Shown in pieces: positions 1 to 7,138 of a DNA stretch of 14,954 nt; the stretch's first letter is position 1; each line of letters begins with the position of its first letter. The stretch lies in assembly GCA_028714995.1 (NCBI GenBank), contig JAQTLI010000018.1:1-14954 (forward strand), written 5' to 3'. The notes under the pieces are model-generated. The model was not told where the DNA came from, did not search any database, and saw only the letters and a program-made list of their open reading frames with translations. Origin of the DNA: Methylobacter sp. GTDB taxonomy: Bacteria; Pseudomonadota; Gammaproteobacteria; Methylococcales; Methylomonadaceae. The position numbers and the translations under genes are program-made.

Positions 1-282
1 AGCCAAGTCTATGTAGAGGGACGTATTCAAACGCGTAAATGGCAAGGTCCGGATGGTCAAGACCGCTACTCTACAGAAATTATTGCCGAAGAAATGCAAA
101 TGCTGGGTAGTCGTAGTGGCGGAACTACCAACTTCGGCGGTGATCAGCCACAGGCCGGATATTCAGGGCCATCATCAAAATCCTCCAATCAACCCCAGCA
201 ATCGGCACCTCAATATGGTTCAGGAATCATGCCTCCACCACCGCCAGATTATGATGATTTTGATGATGATATTCCATTTTAG
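1..282 (+). CDS. ssb: Single-stranded DNA-binding protein SSB, C-terminal part
   Basis: Partial gene, open at the 5' edge; about 93 residues are visible. SSB binds single-stranded DNA as a tetramer during replication, repair and recombination. The visible part begins in the last OB-fold strands (VYVEGRIQTRKW, then DRYSTEIIAEEMQML), which is typical SSB sequence. A Gly/Gln/Ser/Pro-rich disordered linker with a five-proline run follows, then the acidic tip DDFDDDIPF that docks partner proteins. The tip is intact, so the C-terminus is complete. One such partner, exonuclease I, is encoded at 9280-10731. No clear intrinsic terminator follows the stop; the downstream DNA soon enters an unidentified repeat. 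Identification is firm; only the N-terminal half is missing. Confidence 0.97.
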   Translation, partial: SQVYVEGRIQTRKWQGPDGQDRYSTEIIAEEMQMLGSRSGGTTNFGGDQPQAGYSGPSSKSSNQPQQSAPQYGSGIMPPPPPDYDDFDDDIPF

Positions 283-377
283 AGATACCTGAGATTTGAT
301 CTTTCCCCGATTTACGGATACACGGCTAAGCGAGTAATCTCTAATCCCGAGGTGTCCAATGAAAACCAGGAAAGAAG

Positions 378-746
378 AAAGTTGCCGATCAGCCCGTAAA
401 AAATAGTCAGCACAGTTTGGGGAGCAAGTTTTTGGGCGTACGTATTCCTAAAAAACGGTAGCGTGCTTCGCAAAGCTGCCGAAGTGAAGGACGCGATGAT
501 CAAGACCAATGAAAGCAACTTTCCGGTGAGTGGAAGCCAAGCCAAAAAGCTTTGTCGGAAAAATCAAACGTCGTCTTTGATGACGAAAAATTCATGACGG
601 ATGCAGAAGCAAAGCATCATATTCGACTGTATCGAAGTGCATTGCAAACGTAAAAGGCTGCGCTCAAAATTTGGTTATCTCAGTCAGAAGCTTTTGAAGC
701 TAAAATGGGCTCTTAGCAAAATGTCAGGTAATCAGGGCAGGATCAA
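378..746 (+). repeat. Left inverted copy of an unidentified repeat flanking the epimerase gene
   Basis: This segment matches, in reverse complement, the block at 1824-2111. The match is near-identical over about 200 bp (for example the core at 435-515) and resumes at 691-746 around GGGCTCTTAGCAAAATGTC. About 80 bp at 611-690 exist only in this copy. No intact transposase can be read. Fragments of protein-like sequence occur in two different + frames (454-594 and 549-653), as if a gene had decayed. The stretch between ssb and the epimerase (283-815) holds this repeat, an unremarkable 95-bp spacer before it and a 69-bp A/T-rich spacer after it; I see no functional gene there. It could be an insertion-sequence remnant, a MITE-like element or a dispersed non-coding repeat. 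The boundaries are approximate, set where similarity fades. Confidence 0.85.
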
Positions 747-815
747 AAACGAGAAGCGGCTGATTTTTTGTAAATTGTTTCTATGCTTATCTGTAATTAA
801 ATTGGGGAGAGAATT

Positions 816-1823
816 TTGAGGATATTGGTAACAGGGGCAGCCGGGTTTATTGGGGCAGCACTTTGCATTAGATTGTTAGAGCGGGGTGATGAGGTTGTTG
901 GGATAGATAATCTTAATGACTATTATGATGTTAATTTGAAGCTGGCGAGATTGGAACGGTTGCATGGTTACGAGCGTTTTAAATTCATAAAGCTTGATAT
1001 TGCAGATAAGCAAGCGGTAGAGAATCTTTTTGTCAGGGAGAAGGTGCAAAGAGTTATGCATCTGGCGGCTCAGGCAGGTGTAAGGTATTCGATAACCAAT
1101 CCGCATGCATATATAGATTCTAATATAGTCGGATTCATCAATATTTTAGAAGGATGCAGGCATAATGCTGTCGAGCATTTGGCGTATGCATCATCCAGCT
1201 CCGTTTATGGGGCAAATACCAAGATGCCGTTTTCAATCCATGACAATGTTGACCATCCGGTTTCATTGTATGCCGCCAGTAAAAAAGCCAATGAATTGAT
1301 GGCTCATACCTATAGTCATCTCTATCACCTTCCGACAACTGGCTTGCGCTTTTTTACAGTTTATGGTCCTTGGGGAAGGCCGGATATGTCCCTGTTTATG
1401 TTTACCCGTAATATTATCGAAGGGAAACCGATAGATGTGTTTAATTACGGCAATCATCGCCGTGATTTTACCTATATAGACGATATTGTCGAGGGTGTCA
1501 TCAGGGTTATTGATAAGCCGGCACAAGTTAATCCAGGTTGGACAGGTGAAAATCCTGATCCGGGCACAAGCAAAGCCCCTTATCGGCTATATAACATAGG
1601 TAACAATAATCCTGTTCATCTGCTAAAGTTCATAGAAACACTAGAAAAATGTTTAGGTAAAGAGGCTATCAAGAATATGCTCCCCCTGCAGTCGGGAGAC
1701 GTTCCTGATACCTATGCCGATGTTTCTGATTTGGTAAATGACCTAGGATATAAGCCATCAACGTTATTGGAAGACGGAATTAATAATTTTGTTAAATGGT
1801 ATAAAGATTTTTACAGGGTTTGA
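816..1823 (+). CDS. NAD-dependent nucleotide-sugar 4-epimerase, UDP-glucuronate epimerase type
   Basis: A 335-residue extended short-chain dehydrogenase, predicted to interconvert UDP-glucuronate and UDP-galacturonate (or a related UDP-sugar) for surface polysaccharide. The NAD-binding Rossmann motif GAAGFIG is at residues 7-13, HLAAQAGVRYS at 82-92, SSSSVYG at 126-132, and the catalytic Tyr152/Lys156 in YAASK. RFFTVYGPWGRPDM (178-191) and the C-terminal GDVPDTYAD are typical of the UDP-glucuronate epimerase/CapI group. The start is TTG at 816, overlapping an upstream TGA; it places MRILVTG exactly where the family begins and follows a GGGGAGAG ribosome site (803-810). The gene stands alone between two inverted repeat copies, and its stop lies directly against the right copy. 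It uses AGA/AGG, ATA and GGG codons freely, unlike the nqr genes, which hints at acquisition. The exact substrate is inferred; other UDP-hexose(uronate) epimerases are possible. Confidence 0.9.
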   Translation: MRILVTGAAGFIGAALCIRLLERGDEVVGIDNLNDYYDVNLKLARLERLHGYERFKFIKLDIADKQAVENLFVREKVQRVMHLAAQAGVRYSITNPHAYIDSNIVGFINILEGCRHNAVEHLAYASSSSVYGANTKMPFSIHDNVDHPVSLYAASKKANELMAHTYSHLYHLPTTGLRFFTVYGPWGRPDMSLFMFTRNIIEGKPIDVFNYGNHRRDFTYIDDIVEGVIRVIDKPAQVNPGWTGENPDPGTSKAPYRLYNIGNNNPVHLLKFIETLEKCLGKEAIKNMLPLQSGDVPDTYADVSDLVNDLGYKPSTLLEDGINNFVKWYKDFYRV

Positions 1824-2111
1824 TTGATCTTGCCCTAATTAACGGACATTTTGCTAAGAGCCCATTTTAACTTCAAAATTTTTTGCACGAGTCAAGAATT
1901 TCTCGTCATTAAAGACGACGTTTGATTTTTCAGACAAGGCTTTATTGGCTTGCTTCTGCTTAACGGAAAGTCGCTTTCATTGGTCTTGATCATCGCGTCC
2001 TTCACTTCGGCAGCTTTGCGAAGCACACTACCGTTTTTTAGGAATACGTACGCCCAAAAACATGCTTCTCAAACTGTGCTGACTATTTTTTGCGGGCTGA
2101 TTGGCTGCTTT
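1824..2111 (-). repeat. Right inverted copy of the unidentified repeat, internally deleted
   Basis: This is the reverse complement of the repeat at 378-746. The inner end TTGATCTTGCCC starts at 1824, right after the epimerase TGA, and pairs with the left inner end near 746. The outer end fades near 2111, around GGCTGATTGGCTGCTTT. About 80 bp found in the left copy (611-690) are missing here, and scattered substitutions show that the copies have drifted apart. No functional gene is visible in 1824-2403. A 68-codon frame at 1950-2156 lies over the repeat and matches the frame complementary to 312-545 in the other copy, but it has no recognisable domain. Confidence 0.85.
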
Positions 2112-2125
2112 ATAAAAATCCCAGT

Positions 2126-2150
2126 CATTGATAGGTACAATTTATCAATG
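2126..2150. repeat. Short inverted repeat CATTGATA/TATCAATG
   Basis: Perfect 8-bp arms (2126-2133 and 2143-2150) with a 9-nt centre lie just outside the right repeat copy. No T tract follows, so it does not look like a terminator. The half-site TATCAATG occurs again at 2208-2215. It may be a protein-binding site or the scar of an element end; the function is unknown. Confidence 0.45.
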
Positions 2151-2196
2151 AGTTAGCCTCATTGCCTGTTGAGCTTCTAATGCCGAGCTTGTCTGA

Positions 2197-2226
2197 ACAC
2201 AAATTGCTATCAATGTTTATTTGTGT
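2197..2226. repeat. Inverted repeat ACACAAAT/ATTTGTGT upstream of the nqr promoter
   Basis: Perfect 8-bp arms at 2197-2204 and 2219-2226 enclose a 14-nt centre containing TATCAATG. The repeat lies about 50 bp upstream of the candidate -35 box for nqr, a position that would suit an activator or upstream operator. There is no T tract. No known regulator consensus is claimed. Confidence 0.4.
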
Positions 2227-2277
2227 GCAATGCCGGTTTTCTTATTAAGAAATTAGATATTAAGCGGCTTCTGCGAG

Positions 2278-2306
2278 TTGAGGAATCGTTGTTTTTATGG
2301 TGTAAT
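2278..2306 (+). promoter_or_regulatory. Candidate sigma70 promoter of the nqr operon
   Basis: A -35-like TTGAGG (2278-2283) and a -10-like TGTAAT (2301-2306) are separated by 17 bp. They would start transcription near 2313 and give a leader of about 90 nt before nqrA. The boxes match 4/6 and 5/6 of consensus. The position directly upstream of a leader hairpin and a long operon supports the call, but it rests on sequence inspection only. Confidence 0.5.
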
Positions 2307-2330
2307 GCCGATGTTTAACGTCTTAATGTG

Positions 2331-2362
2331 CCTCTTATTTTGTTCGGATTTGAAATAAGAGG
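2331..2362 (+). promoter_or_regulatory. Perfect 10-bp hairpin in the nqr leader
   Basis: CCTCTTATTT (2331-2340) and AAATAAGAGG (2353-2362) form a perfect 10-bp stem with a 12-nt loop, between the candidate promoter and nqrA. No T tract follows, so it is not an obvious terminator. It could be a DNA operator, since the symmetric arms lie just downstream of the predicted start site, or an RNA element stabilising or controlling the nqr message. It matches no riboswitch class I recognise. Confidence 0.5.
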
Positions 2363-2403
2363 GTGGTTTCGCCGCAACTTGTTTGGAGAGCAGGCTATCA
2401 ACT

Positions 2404-3756
2404 ATGCAATTTACTATTAAAAAAGGTTTGGATCTACCTATAACTGGGAAGCCTAAACAAGTTATTGAGGATGGCAATAAGGTTAATTCCGTTGCGATTC
2501 TTGGGATGGATTATGTAGGCATGAAGCCTACAATGACGGTCAGTGAAGGCGATGCGGTCAAACTTGGCCAGATACTCTTTACAGATAAGAAGAATCCTGG
2601 TGTCAATTTTACTTCGCCCGGCGCGGGTATTGTTCTATCCATTAATCGCGGCGCAAAACGAGTTTTGCAGTCTGTGGTTATTGAGCTGAAAGGCTCCGAA
2701 CAGGAGATATTTGCAAAATACGATGTTTCTGAATTAAATAATTTAACAGCAGAACAAGTTAAAGAAAATTTATTGGTCTCTGGATTGTGGACGTCCATTC
2801 GTACCCGTCCTTATGGCAAAATTCCTGCTGTAAACAGCAAACCAAGTTCCATTTTTGTTACCGCAATTGATACCAGTCCATTAGCGGCCGATCCAGCGGT
2901 TATCATTAAAAAGCGTGCTAATGATTTTGCAAATGGTTTGGCGGTTATTTCCAGACTTACTGAGGGTAAGACCTACGTTTGTAAAGCTACTGGCGCTGAT
3001 ATTGCGATAGGCGATGTAAATTCAGTTGAAGTTGCTGAGTTTTCTGGACCTCATCCAGCCGGCTTACCCAGTACGCACATTCATTTCATTGATCCTGTAA
3101 ATGCAGAGAAGTTTGTTTGGCACCTGAATTATCAGGCAGTTATGGCAATTGGCGCATTGTTTACGACAGGCGAAATAAATGTCGAAAGAGTCGTTTCATT
3201 AGCGGGTCCAACAGTCAAAAAACCAAGATTAATTCGTACTCGGGTAGGCGCTAACATCAATGATTTGGTTGACGGTGAACTGGAGAATGTTGAAAATCGG
3301 GTGATTTCAGGTTCAGTGTTGTATGGACATCTTGCTGCGGATTGGGCTGCTTATTTGGGTTGCTATAGCAACCAGATTTCAGCGTTGCAAGAAGGCCGCC
3401 ATCGTGAATTATTTGGCTGGCTTGTTCCTGGCGATGATAAATATTCAGCCATGAATGTTTATACCTCTAGCATTTATCGCAATACCTATCGTAAATTTCG
3501 GTTCACAACTGATAAAAATGGCAGTAACAGAGCAATTGTTCCTGTTGGCGTTTATGAAACCGTGATGCCTATGGACATTTTGCCAACGCCGCTACTGAAA
3601 GCATTAATTGTTGGTGACACAGATCAGGCTCAATTATTAGGTTGTTTGGAGCTTGATGAGGAAGATGTCTCCTTATTTACATTTGTGGATCCAGGTAAAC
3701 ATGACTTCGGTCCTGTTCTGAGAGCGAATTTAACTAAAATTGAGAAGGAAGGATAA
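2404..3756 (+). CDS. nqrA: Na+-translocating NADH:quinone reductase subunit A
   Basis: A 450-residue soluble, membrane-associated subunit of Na+-NQR, the respiratory complex that oxidises NADH, reduces ubiquinone and exports Na+. It carries the typical N-terminus KKGLDLPITG (6-15), the GPHPAGLPSTHIHFIDP block (215-231) and the late VGVYETVMPMDILP segment (381-394). The length fits the family, and no membrane segment is seen. I chose ATG at 2404 because it gives the usual short N-terminus; a TTG at 2383 would add seven residues that the family lacks. The ribosome site is weak (GGAG at 2385-2388 or CAGG at 2391-2394). It is the first gene of nqrABCDEF and its TAA overlaps the nqrB ATG by one base (TAATG), suggesting coupled translation. 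Confidence 0.97.
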   Translation: MQFTIKKGLDLPITGKPKQVIEDGNKVNSVAILGMDYVGMKPTMTVSEGDAVKLGQILFTDKKNPGVNFTSPGAGIVLSINRGAKRVLQSVVIELKGSEQEIFAKYDVSELNNLTAEQVKENLLVSGLWTSIRTRPYGKIPAVNSKPSSIFVTAIDTSPLAADPAVIIKKRANDFANGLAVISRLTEGKTYVCKATGADIAIGDVNSVEVAEFSGPHPAGLPSTHIHFIDPVNAEKFVWHLNYQAVMAIGALFTTGEINVERVVSLAGPTVKKPRLIRTRVGANINDLVDGELENVENRVISGSVLYGHLAADWAAYLGCYSNQISALQEGRHRELFGWLVPGDDKYSAMNVYTSSIYRNTYRKFRFTTDKNGSNRAIVPVGVYETVMPMDILPTPLLKALIVGDTDQAQLLGCLELDEEDVSLFTFVDPGKHDFGPVLRANLTKIEKEG

Positions 3757-4958
3757 TGTCGGCTAGAGAAATTTTAGATAGCATAGAGCCGCATTTTACA
3801 AAAGGCGGACGATTTGAGAAGTATTACGGTCTCTATGAGATGGTGGATACTTTCATCTATACACCCTCTGATGTAACGCGCGGAACAACGCATGTTCGTG
3901 ATGGCAACGACCTGAAACGGACGATGACCTTTGTTGTAATCGCAACATTTTTCTGTATTTTGATGGCCATGTATAACACGGGCTATCAAGCTAATTTAGC
4001 CATGGAAGCAATGGGGCTGGAAAAGGCAGAAAACTGGCGCAGTATCCCCATGATGATATTCGGATATAGTCCTTATAATCCGTTTTCCAACATGGTCCAT
4101 GGTGCTTTGTACTTCCTGCCAATTTACATCGTAACACTGGCTGTTGGCGGTATTTGGGAAGTGCTGTTTGCAACTGTGCGTGGTCATGAAGTTAACGAAG
4201 GCTTTTTGGTTTCTTCAATGTTATATACATTGATTATGCCTCCTGATATGCCTTTATGGCAGGTTGCTCTGGGTATTTCATTCGGTATTGTTATCGGTAA
4301 AGAAGTATTCGGCGGTACAGGTAAAAATTTCCTGAATCCTGCATTGACTGGACGTGCGTTTTTATATTTCGCCTATCCAGCCTCTATTTCCGGTGATTCT
4401 GTCTGGGTAGCGGTTGATGGCTTTACTGCTGCAACGCCATTAGGTCTGGCGGCAAACGGCGGCCTTGATGCTGTTTATGCGGCTAATTATAGCTGGATGC
4501 AAACCTTCTTTGGCTTTGAACCAGGCTGTCTGGGTGAAACCTCAACCTTGGCCATTTTAATTGGTGCGGCATTCCTGCTTTATACGCGAGTTGCCTCATA
4601 TCGAATTATGGGCGGCGTGTTTATCGGGATGGTGGCAACATCACTATTGTTTAATATTATTGGCAGTGACACCAATCCCATGTTTGCATTCCCTTGGTAC
4701 TGGCATCTGACTGTTGGTGGCTTTGCCTTTGGTATGGTTTATATGGCCACTGATCCTGTGAGTGCGGCGATGACTGACACAGGTCGCTGGGTATTTGGCG
4801 CTTTGGTTGGATGTATGACCGTGTTAATCAGAGTTGTTAATCCGGCATTTCCAGAAGGTATTATGTTGGCAATTCTATTTTCCAACATGTTTGCGCCTAT
4901 CATTGATTACACTGTAGTTCAGGCAAATATTAGAAGAAGGATGAAACGTCATGCCTAA
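3756..4958 (+). CDS. nqrB: Na+-translocating NADH:quinone reductase subunit B
   Basis: A 400-residue integral membrane subunit that carries covalent FMN and takes part in Na+ translocation. A soluble N-terminus (1-55) is followed by a first hydrophobic helix near 57-73 and many later membrane helices (for example 115-135, 150-180, 263-300, 315-332, 345-385). The family block GKEVFGGTGKNFLNPALTGRA starts at residue 181. The ApbE flavinylation site is DGFTAAT (221-227), with Thr227 the expected FMN-bearing residue; family members usually have a Gly where Ala225 sits. AFPWYWHL and ATDPVSAAMTDTGRW are also typical. The gene starts one base inside the nqrA stop and overlaps nqrC by 8 nt. Confidence 0.97.
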   Translation: MSAREILDSIEPHFTKGGRFEKYYGLYEMVDTFIYTPSDVTRGTTHVRDGNDLKRTMTFVVIATFFCILMAMYNTGYQANLAMEAMGLEKAENWRSIPMMIFGYSPYNPFSNMVHGALYFLPIYIVTLAVGGIWEVLFATVRGHEVNEGFLVSSMLYTLIMPPDMPLWQVALGISFGIVIGKEVFGGTGKNFLNPALTGRAFLYFAYPASISGDSVWVAVDGFTAATPLGLAANGGLDAVYAANYSWMQTFFGFEPGCLGETSTLAILIGAAFLLYTRVASYRIMGGVFIGMVATSLLFNIIGSDTNPMFAFPWYWHLTVGGFAFGMVYMATDPVSAAMTDTGRWVFGALVGCMTVLIRVVNPAFPEGIMLAILFSNMFAPIIDYTVVQANIRRRMKRHA

Positions 4959-5841
4959 CGAAAAAAAGAAATGCGAGCATTACGAAAAATTCAAAATATA
5001 CAGGGATAAAATCCTTGCTTTAGGCAATGATAGTTTAGAAAAAACTATTGCTATAGCGCTTTCTCTTTGTTTGGTTTGTGCGATCTTTGTTTCTTTTGCA
5101 GCAGTTGCCTTAAAGCCTCTGCAGATTCATAACAAAGAACTGGACATGAAGAAGAATATCCTTGATGTTGCCGGCCTTCTTGAAGAAGGTAAAGATATTG
5201 ATACTGAGTTTGCAGAAAAAATCGAAGCAAAACTCGTCAATTTGGAAACAGGCGATTACGTTGAAGGCATGGATGTGGCTCAATACGATCAACGTAAAGC
5301 CGCAAAAGATCCAGCTCAAAGCATTGCTATTCCCAAGGATAAAGACATTGCTCATATCCGGGTAAAAGCTAAAGTAGCCAAAGTCTTTCTGGTAAAAGAA
5401 GGCGGCGTTATTAAGTCGATTATTCTTCCTGTGCATGGCTATGGGTTGTGGTCTACCTTGTATGGCTTTCTTTCATTAGAGGCTGATGGGCAAACCGTGC
5501 AAAGCATCAACTTTTATGATCAAGCTGAAACTCCGGGACTGGGCGGTGAGGTTGTCAACCCTAACTGGCGTGCACTTTGGAAAGGTAAAAAGGTCTATGC
5601 TGAAACCGAGCAACCTTCCTTAGAAAAAGGTTTGATCGCTGAAGCCGAGATCGGTGAGCCTGCCATAAGTCTGATTAAAGGTGTGGTAGATAATAGCAAG
5701 CCAGGTTCTCAATATCAGGTAGATGGTCTTGCCGGCGCGACATTAACCAGTACTGGCGTTACTAATTTAGTTAGATATTGGATGAGCAAAGAAGGTTTTG
5801 CACCATATATAGCTAAAGTAAGAGCGGGAGGTAAATCATGA
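4951..5841 (+). CDS. nqrC: Na+-translocating NADH:quinone reductase subunit C
   Basis: A 296-residue subunit with one N-terminal membrane anchor (about 33-53) and a large periplasmic FMN-binding domain. It passes electrons between the flavins of the complex. ETPGLGGEV (193-201) and the flavinylation motif DGLAGAT (258-264) are visible; Thr264 is the expected covalent FMN site, attached by ApbE. The N-terminus before the helix is unusually charged and Lys-rich. The start at 4951 lies inside the nqrB end (8-nt overlap), and the TGA overlaps the nqrD start as ATGA, so translation is probably coupled along the operon. The length is a little above the usual 255-265 residues, mainly because of the N-terminal extension and a charged insert near 75-125. 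Confidence 0.96.
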   Translation: MPNEKKKCEHYEKFKIYRDKILALGNDSLEKTIAIALSLCLVCAIFVSFAAVALKPLQIHNKELDMKKNILDVAGLLEEGKDIDTEFAEKIEAKLVNLETGDYVEGMDVAQYDQRKAAKDPAQSIAIPKDKDIAHIRVKAKVAKVFLVKEGGVIKSIILPVHGYGLWSTLYGFLSLEADGQTVQSINFYDQAETPGLGGEVVNPNWRALWKGKKVYAETEQPSLEKGLIAEAEIGEPAISLIKGVVDNSKPGSQYQVDGLAGATLTSTGVTNLVRYWMSKEGFAPYIAKVRAGGKS

Positions 5842-6518
5842 GTGAAATTTTAAACGATGAAACAAAAAAAGTACTGGTCGAACCGTTGGTTGATAACAAT
5901 CCTATTACTTTACAAGTTCTAGGTATTTGTTCGGCGTTAGCGGTTACCTCGCAAATGTCAACCTCGCTGATTATGGCGCTTGCTTTGACTTTGGTAACTG
6001 CATTTTCCAGTGCGGCAATTAGTGCAATCAGAAACCATATTCCAAGCAGTATCCGGATTATTGTGCAAATGATCATTATCGCTTCATTGGTTATCGTGGT
6101 TGACCAGGTATTGAAGGCCTTCGCTTATGAAGTCAGCAAGCAACTATCGGTATTCGTTGGTTTGATTATCACCAACTGTATCGTTATGGGACGTGCTGAA
6201 GGTTATGCGATGAAAAATCCACCATTAGAAAGCTTTATGGATGGTATCGGTAACGGCTTGGGTTATAGCTTGATTTTAATTGTCGTGGCATTTTTTAGGG
6301 AACTGTTCGGTTCCGGAAAATTACTCGGTATTGAAATTATCAAGTTGTCAAAGGATGGCGGCTGGTATGATCCTAATGGGTTGATGTTGTTACCGCCGAG
6401 CGCGTTCTTTATTATCGGTTTGATCATCTGGGGCGTCCGTCAATGGAAGCCGAAACAGGTTGAAAAGGCAGATTTCAAAATTATGTCGATTGCGCATGGT
6501 GAAGGAGGGCATCACTAA
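5838..6518 (+). CDS. nqrD: Na+-translocating NADH:quinone reductase subunit D
   Basis: A 226-residue membrane subunit with about six helices, paired with NqrE in an inverted-topology core that holds an intramembrane iron-sulfur centre. The two expected cysteine ligands are present: Cys31 in GICSALAVT and Cys114 in ITNCIVMGRAE. The loop MKNPPLESFMDGIGNGLGYS (125-144) is highly characteristic of the NqrD/RnfE family. The ATG overlaps the nqrC TGA by four bases (ATGA) and the stop overlaps the nqrE start by one base. RnfE is the close alternative, but the operon order A-B-C-D-E-F with NqrA and NqrF settles it as Nqr. Confidence 0.97.
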   Translation: MSEILNDETKKVLVEPLVDNNPITLQVLGICSALAVTSQMSTSLIMALALTLVTAFSSAAISAIRNHIPSSIRIIVQMIIIASLVIVVDQVLKAFAYEVSKQLSVFVGLIITNCIVMGRAEGYAMKNPPLESFMDGIGNGLGYSLILIVVAFFRELFGSGKLLGIEIIKLSKDGGWYDPNGLMLLPPSAFFIIGLIIWGVRQWKPKQVEKADFKIMSIAHGEGGHH

Positions 6519-7126
6519 TGGAAGCTTACGTTAGTTTATTTGTAAAAGCGGTTTTTATTGAAAATCTGGCGCTTTCTTTCTTTTTGGGAATGTGTACGTT
6601 CCTGGCGGTTTCAAAGAAAATTCCAACCGCTATGGGTTTAGGTATAGCTGTAATGGTTGTTCAGGCTATTACTGTTCCAGCCAATAACTTCGTTTATCAT
6701 ACGTTGTTAAAAGAAGATGCATTATCTTGGATGGGTATTACCGGCGTTGATTTAAGCTTTTTAGCTTTATTAAGTTGTATCGGTATGATTGCTGCTTTGG
6801 TTCAAATCCTGGAAATGATTCTGGATAAGTTTTTTCCTGCCTTGTATTTTGCTTTGGGCGTGTTTCTCCCATTGATCACTGTAAACTGCGCGATTCTTGG
6901 CGGTAGTTTATTTATGATTGAGCGCGACTATAACTTTGGTGAAAGTGTCACCTATGGTATTGGTAGCGGATTAGGTTGGGCGTTGGCCATTACAGTTATG
7001 GCTGGTGTGCGCGAAAAACTCAAATACAGTGATATACCAGCTGGTTTACAAGGTCTGGGCATTACATTTATTACTGCGGGTCTGATGTCTCTTGGCTTCA
7101 TGGCTTTCTCTGGAATTCAACTTTAA
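6518..7126 (+). CDS. nqrE: Na+-translocating NADH:quinone reductase subunit E
   Basis: A 202-residue membrane subunit with about six helices, homologous to NqrD and inserted with the opposite topology. Cys26 in GMCTFLAVS and Cys124 in TVNCAILGG are the expected partners of NqrD Cys31 and Cys114 around the intramembrane Fe-S centre. VKAVFIENLALSFFLGMC (9-26) and FGESVTYGIGSGLGWALA (140-157) are family signatures. The length matches known NqrE proteins (about 198-202). It starts at TAATG with nqrD, after a strong GGAGG site within the nqrD end, and is followed by a 12-nt gap to nqrF. Confidence 0.97.
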   Translation: MEAYVSLFVKAVFIENLALSFFLGMCTFLAVSKKIPTAMGLGIAVMVVQAITVPANNFVYHTLLKEDALSWMGITGVDLSFLALLSCIGMIAALVQILEMILDKFFPALYFALGVFLPLITVNCAILGGSLFMIERDYNFGESVTYGIGSGLGWALAITVMAGVREKLKYSDIPAGLQGLGITFITAGLMSLGFMAFSGIQL

Positions 7127-7138
7127 GAAGGTATCGTA

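Noticed and set aside
312..545. Minus-strand 77-codon open frame, with a similar + frame at 1950-2156
   Set aside because: Both lie over the inverted repeat, and the similarity of the peptides follows from the DNA repeat itself. No ribosome site or known domain; treated as part of the repeat, not as genes.
601..819. 72-codon + frame before the epimerase
   Set aside because: It spans the extra segment and inner end of the repeat, has no domain and overlaps the epimerase start; most likely not translated.
2126..2150. Intrinsic terminator after the right repeat
   Set aside because: The stem is A/T-rich and no T tract follows, so it does not fit a terminator.
2383..2403. Seven-residue longer NqrA start at TTG
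   Set aside because: The family N-terminus begins at the ATG at 2404; the extra residues match nothing, and the GGAG there is better read as leader sequence.
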